Positions 6,171-7,872 of a stretch of DNA of 7,872 bases are shown piece after piece. The stretch spans positions 1 through 7,872 of the forward strand of contig JAMOAF010000309.1 in the NCBI GenBank assembly GCA_023621895.1, in the 5' to 3' direction. The notes under the pieces were generated by a model. The model searched no databases. It saw only the letters and a list, made by a program, of their open reading frames with translations, and was not told where the DNA came from. This DNA is from Planctomycetota bacterium. GTDB lineage: Bacteria > Planctomycetota > Planctomycetia > Pirellulales > Thermoguttaceae. The translations under genes were made by a program, and so were the position numbers. Numbering within the stretch: position 1 is the stretch's first letter; each line of letters starts with the position of its first letter.

Positions 6171-6235
6171 CTGTTACCTTAAAGCTAACTACTGACTGCT
6201 AACTACTGACTGCTGACCGCTGACTGCTGACCGCT
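6171..6235 (+). repeat. CTGACTG-family heptamer array before the second Gfo/Idh gene
   Basis: In 7-mer register from 6171: CTGTTAC, CTTAAAG, CTAACTA, CTGACTG, CTAACTA, CTGACTG, CTGACCG, CTGACTG, CTGACCG, then CT. The last seven full units are tight variants of CTGACTG; the first two are degenerate. A run of eight C residues follows at 6236-6243, then the AAGGA ribosome binding site of the next gene at 6248. Confidence 0.88.
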
Positions 6236-6258
6236 CCCCCCCCACACAAGGACCACCC

Positions 6259-7641
6259 ATGAAAACCAACCGGCGAACCTTCCTGGCCGCTGCGGCCGCT
6301 GCAACGATTGTGCCTCGCTATGTTCTGGGCGGGGCAAACCACGTGCCTCCCAGCGAGAAGGTGAACGTCGCCCTGGTCGGCGCCGGCGGGCAGGGCCGGA
6401 CGAATGTCCGCAACCTGTTCCGCGAGGCCGATGCCCGGGTGATCGCCCTGGCCGACCCGATCGCCGAGGAAGACATGAACGCCTTCTACTATCGCGGCAT
6501 GGCCGGGCGCGAGCCGGTCTGCCAGGAAATTGAAAAACACTATGCGGCCGGCTCGCCCGGCTTTCGCTGCGCCGGCTACGAGGACTTCCGCGTGATGCTC
6601 GAAAAGGAGAAGTCGATCGACGCGGTGCTCTGCGCCACGCCCGATCATCTCCACGCCTATGTCTCGATCCTCTCGATGCGTGCGGGCAAGCACGTCTATT
6701 GTGAAAAGCCCTTGACCCACAACATCTGGGAAGCCCGCAAGGTCGCCCAGGTCGCCAGGGAGACGGGCGCCGCCACTCAGATGGGCAACAGCGGGCATTC
6801 CAACGTCGGCATCCGGCAGACCTGCGAGTGGATCTGGGACGGCGCGATCGGACCGGTCCGCGAGGTGCACGCCTGGGTCGGGGCAAACCGCTGGAACAAG
6901 CAGCTCACCGGAGCGCCCGCGGAGACTCCGCCAGTGCCCGACGGCGTGAATTGGGACCTCTGGCTGGGCCCGCGCGAGGTCCGGCCTTACCATCCGGCCT
7001 ACACGCCGGTCACCTGGCGGGATTTCTGGGCGTTCGGCGGCGGCGGGCTGGGCGACTTCGGTTGCCACGACATGGACGCCGCCTGCTGGGCGCTCGACCT
7101 GGCGGCGCCGCGGACCGTGGAATCTCGGCCGGCGGGCAACATGGACGCTGAAATCGCCCCGCATGGCGAAATCTGCTACTACGAATTCGACGCCCGGGGG
7201 GAAAAGCCCCCCGTTCGCCTGACCTGGTACGATGGCGGCTTGAGGCCGCCCTGCCCGGACGAGATACCCGCTGGCGGCGCGCTTCCCAGCCGCGGCTCGC
7301 TGTTCATCGGCGAGCGGGGCAAGATGCTCTGCGACGGCGCCGGCGGCCCTCCGCGGCTATTGCCCTATGAAAAGACGCCCGACTACGCCAAGCCGGCCGA
7401 AACGATCCCGCGCTCGAAGGGCCATCACCGCGACTGGCTCGACGCAATCAAGGGCGGGCCGCCGGCCAGCTCGAACTTCGAGTACGCCGCTCGGCTGACG
7501 GAAATCGTCCTTCTCGGCATCCTTTCGCTCCGCACCGGCAAGAAGATTTACTGGGACGCCGGCGCGATGCAGGCCCGCGGCCTGGCCGCCGCCGACCCCT
7601 TCATCAAGGAAACCCGCCGCAAGGGGTGGGAAATCGACTGA
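6259..7641 (+). CDS. Second Tat-exported Gfo/Idh/MocA family oxidoreductase, 460 aa
   Basis: The start is supported by AAGGA at 6248-6252, 6 nt before the ATG, and by a twin-arginine signal right behind it (NRRTFL at 4-9, then an Ala run). The Rossmann loop is GAGGQG (41-46), with Asp66 after the second strand, suggesting NAD use, and the EKP signature at 149-151. The C-terminal domain carries WLGP from Trp235 and the GDFGCHDMDAACWAL segment, where His270 and Asp273 occupy the typical family active-site positions. Expected role: NAD(P)-dependent conversion of a sugar or related compound outside the cytoplasm; substrate unknown. It shares family and length with the gene at 4523 but differs in detail, with a longer loop after the second strand (about 67-95) and a different C-terminus, so it looks like an older paralogue rather than a recent tandem duplicate. 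Its upstream region is entirely repeat island, so any promoter must lie within or before that. Confidence 0.93.
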   Translation: MKTNRRTFLAAAAAATIVPRYVLGGANHVPPSEKVNVALVGAGGQGRTNVRNLFREADARVIALADPIAEEDMNAFYYRGMAGREPVCQEIEKHYAAGSPGFRCAGYEDFRVMLEKEKSIDAVLCATPDHLHAYVSILSMRAGKHVYCEKPLTHNIWEARKVAQVARETGAATQMGNSGHSNVGIRQTCEWIWDGAIGPVREVHAWVGANRWNKQLTGAPAETPPVPDGVNWDLWLGPREVRPYHPAYTPVTWRDFWAFGGGGLGDFGCHDMDAACWALDLAAPRTVESRPAGNMDAEIAPHGEICYYEFDARGEKPPVRLTWYDGGLRPPCPDEIPAGGALPSRGSLFIGERGKMLCDGAGGPPRLLPYEKTPDYAKPAETIPRSKGHHRDWLDAIKGGPPASSNFEYAARLTEIVLLGILSLRTGKKIYWDAGAMQARGLAAADPFIKETRRKGWEID

Positions 7642-7673
7642 CCGGTCGCAAGTCCTCCGCTTTTGTGCCAAGA

Positions 7674-7726
7674 GCCGCCGCAGCCGACGCCGCTCGTGAA
7701 CGATCTCGCGCGAGACGTCCGGCGGC
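7674..7726. terminator. Inverted repeats between convergent genes, possible two-way terminator
   Basis: GCCGCCG (7674-7680) pairs with CGGCGGC (7720-7726), enclosing a 12-bp perfect palindrome, TCTCGCGCGAGA (7704-7715), extended by ACG/CGT with a bulged A. It lies between the stops of two convergent genes, where termination in both directions is expected. There is no T-run on either strand. The right arm touches the stop codon of the minus-strand gene. Confidence 0.35.
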
Positions 7727-7872
7727 TATTGTTGCGCGCTCTTCTCCACCTTGCCGGACCGGACTTCGCACCGCGGCACGGCCTTCCGGAACGACTCGAT
7801 TCCCGCGGGGGTCACCCGGGTGTCGCGAACGTCGAGGTTTTCCAGCGTCGCAATCTGCTTCAGCTTTTCCAA
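7726..7872 (-). CDS. C-terminal end of a leucine-rich-repeat protein (5' end outside window)
   Basis: Reading the minus strand from the right edge gives 48 residues ending in TAG at 7726-7728. They begin LEKLKQIATLENLDVRDTRV, the L..L..L.LE.LD[VL]..T.V pattern of a leucine-rich repeat, followed by TPAGIESFRKAVP, typical of the closing repeat of planctomycete LRR proteins where 'T.AG...L...LP.C' is common. After RCEV the tail (RSGKVEKSAQQ) is polar and ends the protein. These repeats form protein-binding solenoids; partner, location and full length cannot be judged from this fragment. It is transcribed towards the second Gfo/Idh gene, 84 nt away. Confidence 0.8.
   Translation of the reverse strand: MEKLKQIATLENLDVRDTRVTPAGIESFRKAVPRCEVRSGKVEKSAQQ

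Overview
The window looks like a chromosomal stretch from a GC-rich planctomycete (Planctomycetota, perhaps a Pirellulales relative). This is an inference from gene content and style: two Tat-exported Gfo/Idh/MocA oxidoreductases, a secreted WD40-PDZ-caspase fusion, the end of a leucine-rich-repeat protein, strong G/C preference at third codon positions, and an intergenic island of short repeats. No rRNA or marker gene is present to confirm it.

Layout, left to right. (1) 1-573 (+) is the 3' end of a reading frame cut by the window edge; it carries two diverged copies of a ~60-residue module. (2) 599-3757 (+) is a 1052-residue exported protein with WD40-type repeats, a PDZ domain, an Ig/Big-like domain and a C14 (caspase/metacaspase-like) domain. 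Its His-Cys dyad is intact and a textbook EF-hand loop lies near the C-terminus. (3) 3869-4264 (+) is a 131-residue exported single-PDZ protein with a strong Shine-Dalgarno. (4) 4265-4522 holds no gene but has three inverted repeats and a T6 run. (5) 4523-5905 (+) and (6) 6259-7641 (+) are two different 460-residue Tat-exported Gfo/Idh/MocA proteins. (7) The 353-bp gap between them, 5906-6258, is a repeat island made largely of 7-nt units. It has a 35-bp perfect inverted repeat, a 14-bp central palindrome and a run of CTGACTG-type heptamers ending just before the second gene's ribosome binding site. (8) 7726-7872 (-) is the C-terminal end of a leucine-rich-repeat protein converging on the second oxidoreductase.

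The first three genes all encode proteins with export signals or repeat modules. They could form a cell-envelope signalling or proteolysis group, with WD40 and PDZ parts for binding and the caspase domain as effector. Only their order and the 25-nt gap between the first two support this. The two oxidoreductases are probably sugar or cyclitol dehydrogenases, or handle related carbohydrate derivatives, outside the cytoplasm; nothing here gives a substrate. The most unusual items are the domain order and EF-hand of the caspase protein and the heptamer-based repeat island.
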